A stretch of 64,000 nt of DNA from Pseudomonadota bacterium (GCA_021821885.1 JAKARO010000001.1:1-64000); one strand, 5' to 3'; positions 45,352 to 57,564 are shown, counted from the stretch's first letter. Notes: generated from the sequence alone by a model not told the origin. Numbers and translations: made by a program.

Positions 45352-47511
45352 CTATCTGCCCTGGTGTCTGCCGTCAGGGGCCAGGCATTCCAGGGGAACG
45401 ACCCCGAGAGCAAGCCATTTGCTCCCCGAGGGGAACTGGATCCGGATCCGCCCCTGCCGGCCTCCTGGCTCGTAATCAAGAACGGTTCCTTCTCCAAAAA
45501 CAGGATGCCGGATCCGGGATCCTGGCGGATAGGGCCAGTCGCCAACCCCCGCTACCGCAGCGATGGGCGGGACGGGACGGGCAATCCGGACCCGCGGACG
45601 CAGCTCCTGCAGCCTGTGAGCCGGAATTTCCCGGAGAAAGCGTGAAGGAACTGCCATCCGCTCGCTCCCGTTCAGCCGCCGGCTGTCGGCATGGGTTAGG
45701 ACCAGGGTCTCCATGGCACGGGTCATTCCCACATAGCAGAGCCGCCGTTCCTCGGCCAGTCCACTGGAATCTTCCATGGCACGCTGGTGCGGGAAGAGCC
45801 CCTCTTCCATGCCCACCAGAAACACAAGCGGAAATTCCAGTCCCTTGGCGCTGTGCAGGCTCATCAGCTGTACACAGTCCTGCCACTCCTCTCCCGCACC
45901 ATCCCCAGCCTCAAGGGCCGCATGGGTCAGAAATTCCGAGAGCAGATTTCCGGGCTCTGGACTCAGTTCCTGCAGACTGGCTGACGCATCCCCCCTGGCG
46001 AAAGCCCGTGCAGCATTCCCCAGTTCGTCCAGGTTCTCCTGGCGCCCCTCCGCACGGTCCCCGTCCCTGGCATGCCAGGTCCGCAGCTCCGTGAGCTCCA
46101 GAATCTTCTCGACCTGAAGATCCAGCTCCAGGCCACTACAGGCCCCAGAAAGACGGTCCACAAGGGTCAGGAAGGCATTTACCTTCGGCTGCTTCAGATC
46201 AGCGGCCGCCTGCCAGAGGGATATGCCCCGGCCCTGGGCCAGCTGACGGAGCCGTTCGAGGGTGACCGCCCCGATTCCCCGGGCGGGTACATTGACGACC
46301 CGGTCAAAGGCCATATCGTCGTGCCGGTTCAGGACAAGACGCAGATATGCCAGAACATCACGGATCTCGGCACGCTCGAAAAACCGCAGCCCCCCGTAGA
46401 CACGGTAGGGCATTCCCTCCCGGACGAGAAGTTCCTCAAAAGCACGGGACTGGGCATTGGAGCGGTAAAGAATCGCGCAGTCCTGGCGCTTTCCTCCTTC
46501 CTCCAACCACTGCTGGATGCGGGCAACCACAAACCTGGCTTCATCATCTCCACTGTAGGCATTGTACAGCTGGACCGGGCCGCCATCCGTGCGGGCCGTC
46601 CAGAGAGTTTTCCCCATCCGCTCGGGATTTCTGGCAATCACGGCGTTTGCGGCCTCCAGGATCGGCGCCGTGGAACGGTAGTTCTGCTCAAGCCGCACCA
46701 GCCTCGCCTCCGGGAAGTCCTCGCCAAAACGGAGCAGATTCTCTACACGGGCACCACGCCAGGCATATATGGACTGGTCGTCATCGCCTACCGCAAAAAT
46801 CCGCCCATGGCCTGCCAACCGGCGCAGCCACCAGTATTGCACGACGTTGGTATCCTGGAACTCATCCACCAGGACTTCCTGGAAACGTGCCTGGTAATAC
46901 GCCAGAAGGTCAGGCTGTTCCCAAAGCCGGCCCGCAAGCAGGAGGAGATCGCCAAAATCTACCGCATCGCTGCGCTGTTTCAGCAGTTCATAGCGCCGGT
47001 AAATCTCTACAAGGGGGGAAGCGGAGGGGGATTCTTCCTGGGCCACCCGGTCAGGAGACCAGCCGTCATCCTTCCAGCGGCCAATCCTCGCGGCAACCGC
47101 CCTTGGGGTCCACTGCTTCTCGTCAATCTGGAGTTCCCGCAGGGCACGGCGGACCAGCCGCTGGCTGTCTTCGGCATCCAGTACCTGGAAGGTTTGCGGA
47201 AGGCCAGCTATCGCATGATGCTGGCGCAGCAGCCTGTGGGCGATGCCGTGGAAAGTCCCCATCCAGAGACCCGCCAGATCCATTTCCACCATGGCCGAGA
47301 GTCGGTCACGCATGGACCGGGCTGCCCGGTTGGTAAAAGTCACCGCCAGAATTCCGCCCGGCCGCACACCTTCCTCCAGCAGGTGGGCAATACGGCTGGT
47401 GAGAACCCTCGTCTTTCCCGAACCGGCCCCTGCCAGAACCAGGGCTGGACCTGGTGGCAGCAGTACCGCCTCCTGCTGGCGATCATTCAGCTGCATCTGT
47501 ACTCCACTCAT
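45352..47511 (-). CDS. uvrD: DNA helicase II, UvrD/PcrA type
   Basis: This 719-residue SF1A helicase works in nucleotide excision and mismatch repair. It starts near LNDRQQEAVLLPPGPALVLA and has Walker A AGAGSGKTRVL, motif II VDEFQDTN, motif III VGDDDQSIYAWRGA, motif IV LEQNYRS, motif V LMSLHSAKGLEFPLVFL and motif VI RRLCYVGMTRAMETL. The C-terminus ends in a Tudor-like VLDYEPGGRQGRIRIQF segment. ATG 47511 follows ACGGGGA. It is divergent from cbpA by about 100 bases. Confidence 0.95.
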   Translation of the reverse strand: MSGVQMQLNDRQQEAVLLPPGPALVLAGAGSGKTRVLTSRIAHLLEEGVRPGGILAVTFTNRAARSMRDRLSAMVEMDLAGLWMGTFHGIAHRLLRQHHAIAGLPQTFQVLDAEDSQRLVRRALRELQIDEKQWTPRAVAARIGRWKDDGWSPDRVAQEESPSASPLVEIYRRYELLKQRSDAVDFGDLLLLAGRLWEQPDLLAYYQARFQEVLVDEFQDTNVVQYWWLRRLAGHGRIFAVGDDDQSIYAWRGARVENLLRFGEDFPEARLVRLEQNYRSTAPILEAANAVIARNPERMGKTLWTARTDGGPVQLYNAYSGDDEARFVVARIQQWLEEGGKRQDCAILYRSNAQSRAFEELLVREGMPYRVYGGLRFFERAEIRDVLAYLRLVLNRHDDMAFDRVVNVPARGIGAVTLERLRQLAQGRGISLWQAAADLKQPKVNAFLTLVDRLSGACSGLELDLQVEKILELTELRTWHARDGDRAEGRQENLDELGNAARAFARGDASASLQELSPEPGNLLSEFLTHAALEAGDGAGEEWQDCVQLMSLHSAKGLEFPLVFLVGMEEGLFPHQRAMEDSSGLAEERRLCYVGMTRAMETLVLTHADSRRLNGSERMAVPSRFLREIPAHRLQELRPRVRIARPVPPIAAVAGVGDWPYPPGSRIRHPVFGEGTVLDYEPGGRQGRIRIQFPSGSKWLALGVVPLECLAPDGRHQGR

Positions 47512-47612
47512 ATTCCCCGTGAAACTTGAAAAACCCCGGAAATGCCCCCATGGTGTGGGCAGAACGGTTATCCCGTCCGCTGTTCTCAAAAAGGCATAAT
47601 AAGGGGGTTCCC

Positions 47613-48551
47613 TTGGAATACAAAGACTATTATCAGATTCTCGGCGTCGCACGCGGCGCCGACGCCCAGGCCATCAAGGCGGCATACCGGAAAATGGCCC
47701 GCAAATACCATCCGGATGTAAGCAAGGAACCCCATGCCGAGGACCGCTTCAAGGACGTGCAGGAAGCCTACGAGGTACTCCGGGATTCCGAGAAACGCCG
47801 TGCATATGATCAGCTCGGGAGCAACTGGCGGGCTGGACAGGAATTCCGTCCCCCTCCCGGATGGGAACATTTTAATGGCGGTTCTCCCGGAGCGGGAGGT
47901 CCCGATCTTGGCGGATTCAGCGATTTTTTTGAAGAACTGTTTGCCCGCCGGGGTGGCGGAGGACGGGGTCACGCGGGATTCCGCATGCGGGGTGAGGACA
48001 GCGAGGCCACCCTGACCATTTCCCTGGAAGATGCCGCCCAGGGCAGCCAACGGGAAATTTCCCTGGAAATTCCGGGCTCTCCCGGCCCCGATGGCAGAAT
48101 TCAGCGGGAAAGCCGGCGGCTTACCGTAAAAATCCCGGCTGGGGTTACGGAAGGACAGCGCCTGCGCATCGCCGGCCAGGGACAGCCAGGGCATGGAGGC
48201 GGTCCCGGTGGGGATCTTTATCTGCGTATCCAGTTTGCACCACATCCCAGGTTCCGGGTGGAGGGACGGAACCTGTTCCACGACCTTCGCGTGGCCCCCT
48301 GGGAGGCTGTTCTGGGCTCTTCCGTAGAAATCCCCACCCTGGCCGGTCCGGTACGCATGAAAATCCCTGCCGGCAGCAGTAGCGGCCAGAAACTCCGGCT
48401 TGCCGGCAAAGGCCTGCCCGGGACAGGGGGGAAACCACCTGGCGATCTCTACGCTATCCTTCAGATAGTGGTTCCCCGCCATATATCCGGGGAAGAACAG
48501 TCGCTCTGGCAGAAACTGGCGGAGGAAAGCCATTTCCATCCCCGCCACTGA
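47613..48551 (+). CDS. cbpA: DnaJ-family co-chaperone, CbpA-like
   Basis: This 312-residue Hsp40 has a J domain (DYYQILGVARGADAQAIKAA; HPD in KYHPDVSKE), a Gly/Phe-rich linker and the two C-terminal substrate-binding domains, without zinc fingers, as in CbpA. The start is TTG at 47613 (EYKDYYQILGV), with AAGGGGG 6 bases upstream; the in-frame ATG at 47526 adds a leader not seen in relatives. cbpM follows 26 bases later, as in other bacteria. Confidence 0.93.
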   Translation: MEYKDYYQILGVARGADAQAIKAAYRKMARKYHPDVSKEPHAEDRFKDVQEAYEVLRDSEKRRAYDQLGSNWRAGQEFRPPPGWEHFNGGSPGAGGPDLGGFSDFFEELFARRGGGGRGHAGFRMRGEDSEATLTISLEDAAQGSQREISLEIPGSPGPDGRIQRESRRLTVKIPAGVTEGQRLRIAGQGQPGHGGGPGGDLYLRIQFAPHPRFRVEGRNLFHDLRVAPWEAVLGSSVEIPTLAGPVRMKIPAGSSSGQKLRLAGKGLPGTGGKPPGDLYAILQIVVPRHISGEEQSLWQKLAEESHFHPRH

Positions 48552-48577
48552 TCTTCCGGACTTGAGGAGAAAAGCCC

Positions 48578-48874
48578 ATGACATCCATCCCGGTCCCGGT
48601 AATTGAGGCAGAACTGGTAGAAGACAGCACCTTCACCCTTGATTTTGCCATGCTCTGCACCCAACTCCACTGTGGTGCCGATGAAGCCCTGGATCTGGTT
48701 CATTATGGCGTTTTACAGCCCCGGGGACAGAGTCCCCAGCACTGGCGCTTCAGCAGCCTTGATATCTACCGGGCGCAGCTCAGCCGCCGTCTGGTCCGCG
48801 ACCTGGAGCTGGATCTTGCCGGTGCAGCCCTGGCGGTCGAACTGCTGGAGCGGCTTTCCCCGGCCTGCCCCTGA
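48578..48874 (+). CDS. cbpM: Chaperone modulator CbpM
   Basis: This 98-residue protein resembles CbpM, the MerR-like inhibitor of CbpA: LDFAMLCTQLHCGADEALDL, VHYGVLQPRG, WRFSSLDIYRAQLSRRLVRD. It should bind the J domain of the neighbouring co-chaperone and control it. A good site (GAGGAGA) lies 8 bases before the ATG. Length and position fit the cbpAM operon. Confidence 0.9.
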   Translation: MTSIPVPVIEAELVEDSTFTLDFAMLCTQLHCGADEALDLVHYGVLQPRGQSPQHWRFSSLDIYRAQLSRRLVRDLELDLAGAALAVELLERLSPACP

Positions 48875-49017
48875 GCAGGCGGCAGAGAGCTGGCTGGACC
48901 GGGTATGGCGGAGAAATGCAGATACTGCCCCAGGGCACCAGGTTCAGGCTGCGGACCGGGATGTTACACGCATGGCGCAGTGCTGCCCGCTCATATATGT
49001 TCCACGATCAACAGCCC

Positions 49018-49308
49018 TTAAAGATGGTAACCATCCGGGTCTTTTTCCCGCAGACGCCGGGAAAGCACCTGGATGCAGAAATGGTTTGGAATGGCGATAA
49101 AGACCCTCCGGTACATTCTCTGGGTGTCCTGCAGTGGACGAACCATATGCCAGGGGTGCTCTGCCTGTGCAAAAAGAAAACTCCGGTTTCCGACCACCTC
49201 CGCCGTCGCGGCCACACGCAGGTCTTCATAGCCTGGGGCAAACTTTCCGGGAAGTCCTGGCCGTGGCCGTCCAGTAGCGGCCCTATCCTCCGGCCAGACG
49301 GCCCGCAT
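49018..49308 (-). CDS. Short ORF after glmS, possible 2OG-Fe(II) oxygenase fragment
   Basis: This 96-residue frame begins 7 bases after the glmS stop, with GGAG inside the last glmS codons, so translation could be coupled. Its second half (VVGNRSFLFAQAEHPWHMVR, then PLQDTQRMYRRVFIAIPNH) looks like the final strands of 2OG-Fe(II) oxygenases, where a His and a following Arg bind iron and oxoglutarate. The upstream HxD is absent. It may be a relic, or a short protein of unknown role. Confidence 0.4.
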   Translation of the reverse strand: MRAVWPEDRAATGRPRPGLPGKFAPGYEDLRVAATAEVVGNRSFLFAQAEHPWHMVRPLQDTQRMYRRVFIAIPNHFCIQVLSRRLREKDPDGYHL

Positions 49309-49315
49309 GGGGGCT

Positions 49316-51151
49316 TCACTCCACGGTTACAGCCTTGGCCAGATTCCGCGGCCGGTCCACGTCTGTCCCCTTCACCAGGGCGGCATGATAGGCAAGGAGC
49401 TGGACCGGAATGGCGTGCAGAACTGGGGAGAGTTCGCCCGCATGCCGTGGCAGGCGGATGACATGGACTCCCTTGCTGGCCTGGAACCGGCTGTCGAGAT
49501 CCGTGAAAACGTAGAGCTCCCCGCCACGGGCGTGGACTTCCTGCATGTTCGACGCCAGCTTCTCAAGCAGGCGGTCATTGGGAGCAATGACCACAACGGG
49601 CATCTGGCTGTCCACCAGGGCCAGGGGCCCATGTTTCAGTTCACCTGCCGGATATGCCTCAGCATGTATGTAAGAAATCTCCTTGAGCTTCAAGGCACCT
49701 TCCAGGGCGATCGGATAGTGCAGTCCGCGTCCCAGGAAAAGGGCATGCTCCCTGTCCGCGAACCTGGCCGCCCAAATCTGTATCTGGGGCTCCAGATTCA
49801 GGGCCTGCTGGACTCCTCCGGGAAGGTACCGCAGTGCCTCAATGTGCTTCTCCAGATCCCCCGGACCCAGTCGCCCGCGGATCCAGGCGAGCGAAAGGGC
49901 CAAAAGATATAGCGCCACCAGCTGGGTAGTAAATGCCTTTGTCGATGCCACTCCGATTTCCGGGCCCGCACGGGTTAGAAAGCTCAGAGCCGAGGCCCGG
50001 GGAATGGCGCTTTCCGCCACATTGCAGATGGATAGCGTGTGCGTATGTCCCAGTTTCTGGGCATGTCGCAGGGCCTCATAGGTGTCGAGCGTTTCTCCTG
50101 ACTGGGAGAGGGTAACCACCAGCTGCGCCGGATCCGGGATGCTTTCACGGTACCGGTATTCGTGTCCCAGTTCAGACTGGGCCGGAATCCCGGCAATACT
50201 TTCCATCCACTGGCGGCCCACCAGGCTCGCATAATGGCTGGTTCCCGATGCGAGAAAAAGCACCCGTTCCACCTGGCCGAAATGGTTCTCGGCCTCTTCT
50301 CCCCAGATGTTCCGGAGGGAAAATGCGCCGCCCAGGACGCCTTCGAGGGTCTCGGCAATAGCCCTTGGCTGCTCGTGAATTTCCTTCTGCATGAAGTGCC
50401 GGTAGGGCCCAAGATCAATGGCGGCCGCGCTCATCTGACTCCAGCGCTCTTCCCTGACCAGATCGTGGCCCTGTCCATCCTGTATCCGGACACCGTCCCG
50501 TCGCACCTCTGCGACATCGCCATCCTCCAGATAGACGATGCGCTTCGTAACCGGTACCAGCGCGGCGACATCGGAGGCAAAGTAGTTCCCGTCCCCGGAA
50601 AGGCCAAGAAGGAGGGGACAGCCCATACGCGCTACCACCAGTTCATCCGGATCCCTGCTGCTCAGAACCGCAAAGGCATATGCTCCGCGCAGCTCCCGTG
50701 CCGCACACTGCACTGCCGCTAGCAAGGTAGGAGTCTGCTGCCGGTAGCGGTGTACCAGATGCGCAATCACCTCCGTATCGGTTTCTGAGGCAAACTTGTA
50801 GCCGCTTTTCTCCAGTTCCTCGCGCAACAACTGGAAATTTTCCACAATCCCGTTGTGGACAACTGCGATTTCATTGTGTGAAACGTGCGGGTGGGCATTC
50901 TGTTCAGCGATCCCCCCATGCGTGGCCCAGCGGGTGTGACCAATGCCGGCCAGCCCCTCTAGCCCTGCACTGGCAACCAGCGCTTCCAGTTCGGCGACAC
51001 GGCCAACGCTACGCAGACGGCGCAGTGTTCCACTGCCATCACGCAGGGCAACACCGGCCGAATCATAGCCACGGTATTCCAGCCGTCGCAGACCCTCAAG
51101 GATCATGGGCAGCACGTTGCTTGCCGCCATACCACCAACTATGCCACACAT
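49316..51151 (-). CDS. glmS: Glucosamine-fructose-6-phosphate aminotransferase
   Basis: This 611-residue enzyme makes glucosamine-6-phosphate, the entry to peptidoglycan and lipopolysaccharide. The mature enzyme begins at Cys1 in [13 protein letters not shown] and has a glutaminase domain ([20 protein letters not shown]) and two SIS domains ([30 protein letters not shown]). The end LAKAVTVE is the conserved C-terminus. ATG 51151 is chosen since processing must expose Cys1. It lies 47 bases after glmU and probably shares its transcript. Confidence 0.96.
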   Translation of the reverse strand: MCGIVGGMAASNVLPMILEGLRRLEYRGYDSAGVALRDGSGTLRRLRSVGRVAELEALVASAGLEGLAGIGHTRWATHGGIAEQNAHPHVSHNEIAVVHNGIVENFQLLREELEKSGYKFASETDTEVIAHLVHRYRQQTPTLLAAVQCAARELRGAYAFAVLSSRDPDELVVARMGCPLLLGLSGDGNYFASDVAALVPVTKRIVYLEDGDVAEVRRDGVRIQDGQGHDLVREERWSQMSAAAIDLGPYRHFMQKEIHEQPRAIAETLEGVLGGAFSLRNIWGEEAENHFGQVERVLFLASGTSHYASLVGRQWMESIAGIPAQSELGHEYRYRESIPDPAQLVVTLSQSGETLDTYEALRHAQKLGHTHTLSICNVAESAIPRASALSFLTRAGPEIGVASTKAFTTQLVALYLLALSLAWIRGRLGPGDLEKHIEALRYLPGGVQQALNLEPQIQIWAARFADREHALFLGRGLHYPIALEGALKLKEISYIHAEAYPAGELKHGPLALVDSQMPVVVIAPNDRLLEKLASNMQEVHARGGELYVFTDLDSRFQASKGVHVIRLPRHAGELSPVLHAIPVQLLAYHAALVKGTDVDRPRNLAKAVTVE

Positions 51152-51198
51152 AAGGTCTCCCTGACCGTACCGTCCATGCTGCTCTTCCCCAATTCCGC

Positions 51199-52581
51199 TC
51201 AGCTCCCCGTGTCCGGTTTGCCGGGACGCTTCCATCCCGGGACGGTTTTCTGCGGAACCCGGCTCAGGGTAAGCCCACCTTCCGGAACATCCCGGGTAAT
51301 AGTGCTGCCCGCGCCAACAGTGGCATTCTGGCCTACCTGTACAGGCGCCACCAGCTGGGTGTCGGAGCCAATAAAGGCCCCATCACCAATTACGGTCTGG
51401 TGTTTCGCCGCACCATCATAGTTGCATGTGATGACTCCAGCACCGATGTTTACTCCAGCCCCGACCCGGGCATCCCCGAGGTAACTCAGATGGTTGGCCT
51501 TGCTGCCGGCGCCGAGACACACGTTTTTCATTTCTACAAAATTGCCCACATGCCCTGCCGCCCCAATTTCAGACCCCGGACGGATGCGTGCAAAAGGACC
51601 CACCCGGGCCCCACCTCCGATCCGGGCTCCGTCTATATGGCTGTAGGGCAGAATTTCTGCGCCGTCACCGATCTCGGAGTCTCGCAGAATTGCCCCGGCA
51701 CCGATTCGCACACCGGCTCCGAGTTGCACGCGCCCCTCAATGATGACATTGGGGTCCAGCCAGCAGTCCGGTCCGAAGGCCAGTTCGCCCCGGATGTCTA
51801 TCCGCGCCGGATCGGCTATCCGCAGTCCCTGGTCCAGATACCCCTCTACGGCCCGCCGCTGGAATATCCGTTCAAGGCTCGCCAGCTGGCGGGCGTCGTT
51901 CACGCCCAGGGCTTCGTCCGGATCGGCAATCCCATGGGGCATTACCGTAAATCCCTGCGCAGCGGCCATCGCCACCACATCCGTCAGATAGTATTCTCCC
52001 TGCGCATTATGGGGTTTCAGCTTATTCAGCCAGCCGGGCAGATACTGTGATGGAAACAGGGTAATCCCGAGGTTGACTTCCAGGATGGAGGCCTCCTCTG
52101 CCGTACAATCCCGCTCTTCCCGGATCCCTGTGATTTCCCCGGCCGCATTGCGGAGGATCCTTCCATATCCCTGCGGGTTTGCGATACTGGCCGTACAGAT
52201 TCCGAGAGCATGGGCCGCAGGTACGGCATCCAGAAATGCCCGCAGTGTTTCACACCGGAGAAGTGGTACATCCCCATAGAGTACAAGGATCCGGTCTGCC
52301 CCTTCCAGGCCTGGTAACGCAGCCCTGAGCGCATCCCCTGTCCCCTTCTGCTCAGGCTGGTTCCACCACTGGATGGCTGGATATCCTCCAAGACTGGTTT
52401 TGACCTGTTCCGCGCCAAATCCCAGAACCGCATGTACCTGACGGACCCCAGCAAGGCCGGAAACCGCTTTCAGCACATGCCCAATCAGGGGGCGACCACC
52501 CACGGGCTGAAGCACCTTGGGGATTGCAGACCGCATGCGCGTCCCCTTTCCTGCTGCCAAAATTACCACATCGGTTAGCAT
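51199..52581 (-). CDS. glmU: Bifunctional GlmU uridyltransferase/acetyltransferase
   Basis: This 460-residue enzyme makes UDP-GlcNAc. The N-terminal pyrophosphorylase has [20 protein letters not shown] and VLYGDVPLL; the C-terminal left-handed beta helix shows hexapeptide repeats ([20 protein letters not shown]) and the acetyltransferase site [20 protein letters not shown] with [16 protein letters not shown]. The start at 52581 follows a G-run about 11 bases upstream. It is placed between the atp operon and glmS, the usual order. Confidence 0.96.
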   Translation of the reverse strand: MLTDVVILAAGKGTRMRSAIPKVLQPVGGRPLIGHVLKAVSGLAGVRQVHAVLGFGAEQVKTSLGGYPAIQWWNQPEQKGTGDALRAALPGLEGADRILVLYGDVPLLRCETLRAFLDAVPAAHALGICTASIANPQGYGRILRNAAGEITGIREERDCTAEEASILEVNLGITLFPSQYLPGWLNKLKPHNAQGEYYLTDVVAMAAAQGFTVMPHGIADPDEALGVNDARQLASLERIFQRRAVEGYLDQGLRIADPARIDIRGELAFGPDCWLDPNVIIEGRVQLGAGVRIGAGAILRDSEIGDGAEILPYSHIDGARIGGGARVGPFARIRPGSEIGAAGHVGNFVEMKNVCLGAGSKANHLSYLGDARVGAGVNIGAGVITCNYDGAAKHQTVIGDGAFIGSDTQLVAPVQVGQNATVGAGSTITRDVPEGGLTLSRVPQKTVPGWKRPGKPDTGS

Positions 52582-52625
52582 GTTGTACGACCCCCCTGCC
52601 CGGAGCGGTTCCCTTCGTGCCAGCA

Positions 52626-52665
52626 GAATGGCCCCAAAGGCATTTCCATGCCTCCGGGGCCATTC
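52626..52665 (-). repeat. Long hairpin between atpC and glmU
   Basis: GAATGGCCCC (52626-52635) pairs perfectly with GGGGCCATTC (52656-52665), and AGGCAT (52638-52643) with ATGCCT (52648-52653), leaving a TTCC loop. No T-run follows in the minus direction. It separates the ATP synthase operon from glmU and may act as attenuator, processing site or 3'-end stabiliser. Confidence 0.75.
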
Positions 52666-52709
52666 CATTCTGCTTTCCTGGGCGGCGAACCACCCGTATT
52701 GTGGCCCGA

Positions 52710-53135
52710 CTAGCGCAAAATCCCCTGTTCCCGGAGACGCTGCAGTGCCTTCAGACGGGCAACCTGCTCCGCCAGCTCTGCCTGTACGGCGGCATAGTCC
52801 ATGGCATCCAGCTGCCCGGCCAGTTTGGCTTCGGCTGCCTCCTTGGCCACTTTTGCACGGGCTTCGTCAATATCGGTTGCCCGCTCAGCCAAATCGGCCA
52901 GAACGGTAACCATATGTGGCTGTACCTCCAGAACCCCTCCATTTACGAAGAGATATTCTGTCTGCGCTCCGTTGCGGATCCTGAGCTCTCCAGGACGCAG
53001 GCCCGTCAGCAGCGGGGCATGTCTGGGGAGAATTCCCAGTTCACCCATTTCTCCAGGGGCTATCACCATTTCGGCGGTCCCCTCATAAACGCTGCCTTCT
53101 GCACTGACAACCCGGACATCAATCGTCATGGCCAT
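52710..53135 (-). CDS. atpC: ATP synthase epsilon subunit
   Basis: This 141-residue subunit of the F1 central stalk regulates hydrolysis. The N-terminal beta sandwich (DVRVVSAEGSVYEGTAEMV; GILPRHAPLLTGLRPGELRI) and C-terminal helical hairpin (DIDEARAKVAKEAAEAKLAG) are complete. It starts 6 bases after atpD; a second ATG two codons later is equally possible. It is the last gene of the atp operon. Confidence 0.95.
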   Translation of the reverse strand: MAMTIDVRVVSAEGSVYEGTAEMVIAPGEMGELGILPRHAPLLTGLRPGELRIRNGAQTEYLFVNGGVLEVQPHMVTVLADLAERATDIDEARAKVAKEAAEAKLAGQLDAMDYAAVQAELAEQVARLKALQRLREQGILR

Positions 53136-53141
53136 GATCCG

Positions 53142-54554
<1,413 letters not shown>

Positions 54555-54578
54555 TTACCCCTCAAATATTCCAAAACT

Positions 54579-55454
54579 CTAGACTGCCGCAGCACCAGCG
54601 CTGATCTCCGCGATTTCCTGGGTAATCGCGGCCTGCCTCGCCTTGTTGTAGGCAAGCTGGAGATCACCTACCAGGCGTTTGGCGTTGTCAGAGGCATTTT
54701 TCATGGCCACCATCCTCGCACTCTGCTCACAGGCAAGGTGTTCTATCACGGCCTGGTAGACCACGGACTCGACGTAGCGCTGCATCAGCCGGTCCAGTAC
54801 GGGCCGCGCTTCCGGCTCATAGATATAGTCCCATACTGCCCCAGTGGCACTGGCCCCGCCGCTCCCTGCGGCTGTTTTTTCAACCGGCAGCAGCTGTTCT
54901 ACCGTTGCCCGCTGCAGCATCGTGTTCACGAACCTGGACGACACCAGATATACGGCATCAAGTTCCCCTTTCGCAAAGGCCTCGGTCATCACGCGAATGG
55001 GGCCGATCATGTCCGCCAGATGGGGGCGGTCCCCAAGTCCGGCCAGCTCGGCGACGACGTGCCCGCCATGGCGGCGCATAAAGCTGATCCCCTTATTCCC
55101 ATAGACAGCGATATGCGATTCCACCCCCTGCCCATCCAGCTCGTGCATTTTCTGGACGGCACTTCGCAGAACGTTCACATTGAGGGCGCCACACAGGCCG
55201 CGGTCCGTAGTCACCAGCAGAAAGCCCACCTTCCGTACCGGCCGCACCTGCATGAACGGGTGCTCGTACTCGGGATGTGCCTGCGCAAGGTGTGCAAGAA
55301 CCTCCCGGATCTTCTCCGCATAGGGTCTGGACGCACGCATTCGCTCCTGTGCCCTGCGCATCTTGCTGGCCGCAACCATTTCCATGGCCTTGGTGATTTT
55401 TCGGGTATTCTTGACGCTCTTGATCTGCGCGTTGATTTCCTTGGCCTTCGCCAT
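54579..55454 (-). CDS. atpG: ATP synthase gamma subunit
   Basis: This 291-residue rotor shaft begins KEINAQIKSVKNTRKITKAM, has LLVTTDRGLCGALN near residue 78 and ends in the conserved helix LAYNKARQAAITQEIAEI. It fits between atpA (9-base gap upstream) and atpD. Length matches the family. Confidence 0.96.
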   Translation of the reverse strand: MAKAKEINAQIKSVKNTRKITKAMEMVAASKMRRAQERMRASRPYAEKIREVLAHLAQAHPEYEHPFMQVRPVRKVGFLLVTTDRGLCGALNVNVLRSAVQKMHELDGQGVESHIAVYGNKGISFMRRHGGHVVAELAGLGDRPHLADMIGPIRVMTEAFAKGELDAVYLVSSRFVNTMLQRATVEQLLPVEKTAAGSGGASATGAVWDYIYEPEARPVLDRLMQRYVESVVYQAVIEHLACEQSARMVAMKNASDNAKRLVGDLQLAYNKARQAAITQEIAEISAGAAAV

Positions 55455-55463
55455 GGCCCGCTC

Positions 55464-57008
55464 CTAGTAGGTTGCTGTCGTCTTGAACTGCTTTACCGCA
55501 GCCTCAATCTGGCTCCGAACCTCGTCGCTCATGTCCTTCCGTTCCTCAAGGGCATCGAGAATTTCCTTGTGTCCGGCATGGAGATACGCCAGCAGTGCCT
55601 TTTCAAAAGAGCGGACTCTGGTGACCTCCACGTCATCAAGGGCGCCACTGGCTGCCGCAAACAGCGCAACTGCCTGCTCTGCAACCGATAGGGGGGCGTA
55701 CTGGTCCTGCTTCAGAAGCTCGGTCACCCGCTTGCCCCGCTCAATCTGCCTCCGGGTGATCTCGTCGAGGTCGGACGCGAACTGTGCAAATGCCGCGAGC
55801 TCGCGATACTGGGCCAAATCCAGACGGATGCCACCACCCAGTTTTTTGATGACCTTGGTCTGGGCTGCGCCGCCCACGCGGGATACCGACAGTCCAGCGT
55901 TGATGGCCGGACGGATGCCCGCATTAAACAGGTCCGATTCCAGATAGATCTGGCCATCCGTGATGGAAATCACGTTTGTGGGGACGAATGCGGACACGTC
56001 GCCTGCCTGGGTTTCGATAATCGGGAGAGCGGTCAGTGATCCGGTCCGGCCTTTTACCTCTCCATTTGTAAACTTTTCGACGAATTCCGCACTGACCCGC
56101 GATGCCCGCTCCAGCAGCCTGGAATGGAGGTAGAATACATCTCCCGGGTACGCCTCACGGCCTGGAGGCCGACGCAGCAGAAGGGAGATCTGGCGGTAGG
56201 CCCAGGCCTGCTTGCTCAGATCGTCATAAATAATCAGCGCATCCATGCCCCGGTCGCGAAAATACTCGCCCATCGTACATCCCGCATAGGGCGCAAGATA
56301 CTGCATTGCAGCCGAATCCGAGGCGTTTGCAGCCACCACGGTGGTGTACTCAAGGGCACCATATTCCTCAAGCTTCCGCACGACCCCGGCGACCGTAGAG
56401 GCCTTCTGGCCGACTGCCACATAAATGCAGTAGATCCCCTTGCCTTTCTGGTTGATGATGGCATCCACCGCAACCGCCGTCTTGCCGGTCTGGCGGTCAC
56501 CGATGATCAGTTCGCGCTGCCCACGGCCAATCGGCACCATCGCGTCAATTGCCTTGACTCCGGTCTGCATTGGCTGGTCCACGCTCTGCCGGTCGATCAC
56601 GCCTGGCGCAATTTTTTCGAGCACGTCGTAGGCCTCAGCCTCTATGGCTCCCTTGCCATCCAGTGGCTGGCCGAGGGCATTTACAACCCGGCCCAGCAGT
56701 GCCTTGCCAATGGGTACCTGCATGACCCGGCCCGTGCACTTGACGACATTGCCTTCCTCCAGCCCCGTGAATTCGCCAAGCACTACGGCTCCGACGTTGT
56801 CCCGCTCCAGATTCATGGCCAGCGCATAGCGGCCGCCAGGCAGCTCCAGCATCTCTCCATACATGACATCTTCCAGGCCATGAATGCGCAGGATGCCGTC
56901 CGTGAGACTGGTAATCGTTCCCTGGGAACGTGTTTCCACACGCCCCTCGAAGCCTGCTATCCGCGCACGGATAAGTTCACTGATTTCCGAAGGATTCAGT
57001 TGTTGCAT
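55464..57008 (-). CDS. atpA: ATP synthase alpha subunit
   Basis: This 514-residue regulatory subunit has [20 protein letters not shown] (P-loop, near residue 162), [54 protein letters not shown] and [10 protein letters not shown]. The N-terminus [15 protein letters not shown] is the delta-binding segment. It lies 16 bases after atpH. Confidence 0.97.
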   Translation of the reverse strand: MQQLNPSEISELIRARIAGFEGRVETRSQGTITSLTDGILRIHGLEDVMYGEMLELPGGRYALAMNLERDNVGAVVLGEFTGLEEGNVVKCTGRVMQVPIGKALLGRVVNALGQPLDGKGAIEAEAYDVLEKIAPGVIDRQSVDQPMQTGVKAIDAMVPIGRGQRELIIGDRQTGKTAVAVDAIINQKGKGIYCIYVAVGQKASTVAGVVRKLEEYGALEYTTVVAANASDSAAMQYLAPYAGCTMGEYFRDRGMDALIIYDDLSKQAWAYRQISLLLRRPPGREAYPGDVFYLHSRLLERASRVSAEFVEKFTNGEVKGRTGSLTALPIIETQAGDVSAFVPTNVISITDGQIYLESDLFNAGIRPAINAGLSVSRVGGAAQTKVIKKLGGGIRLDLAQYRELAAFAQFASDLDEITRRQIERGKRVTELLKQDQYAPLSVAEQAVALFAAASGALDDVEVTRVRSFEKALLAYLHAGHKEILDALEERKDMSDEVRSQIEAAVKQFKTTATY

Positions 57009-57024
57009 GCCATTCCCTCAAGTG

Positions 57025-57564
57025 TCAATTGCGAAGATGTTGCGCCAGCTGCATCAGCTGGCCGCGCACGGAAGCATCGACCGTCTGGTCACCTGCCTGT
57101 ATCACGAACCCTGCCACAAGAGCAGGATCCACGGCTTCTCTAAGCACCATGTGGCAGCCCGGATGTCGGCGCTCCAGCGCCGCCTGGATTTCTCCCTTCT
57201 GCTGTCCGCTCAGCGCTATTGCGCTGGTAACCAGCACATCCACAAGCCGCCGGTCTGCCCACATGGCCTCGTCATAGAGCTGGGCAATCTGTGCCGCCAC
57301 TTTCCACCGGCCGTTGCGGATCAGAAGACATACAAGGCGTTCCCACTCCGCACTGTCGACGTCCACCCCAATTCCCGACAGCAGGGCGATCCGGTCCCTC
57401 TCAGGGCGTTCCGGATCATCCAGGAATTCCTGTGCGGCAGCATTGGACACCCAGGCTGCCAGCTGCCCCAGGGCCCGGCTCCATTCCGTTTCCCGTCCCT
57501 CGGCCTTTGCCATCTCGAACAGGGCTTCCGCATATGGGCGGGCAAGGGTACTGAACTCTGTCAT
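57025..57564 (-). CDS. atpH: ATP synthase delta subunit
   Basis: This 179-residue peripheral-stalk subunit holds the top of F1. It has LARPYAEALFEMAKAEGRE at the N-terminus and VTSAIALSGQQKGEIQAALE, then a C-terminal VIQAGDQTVDASVRGQLMQL, the most conserved part. It lies 11 bases after atpF. Confidence 0.95.
   Translation of the reverse strand: MTEFSTLARPYAEALFEMAKAEGRETEWSRALGQLAAWVSNAAAQEFLDDPERPERDRIALLSGIGVDVDSAEWERLVCLLIRNGRWKVAAQIAQLYDEAMWADRRLVDVLVTSAIALSGQQKGEIQAALERRHPGCHMVLREAVDPALVAGFVIQAGDQTVDASVRGQLMQLAQHLRN

Noticed and set aside
51152-51198. Possible glmS ribozyme
   Set aside because: The glmU-glmS gap is only 47 bases, too short for the ribozyme, which is in any case typical of Gram-positive bacteria.
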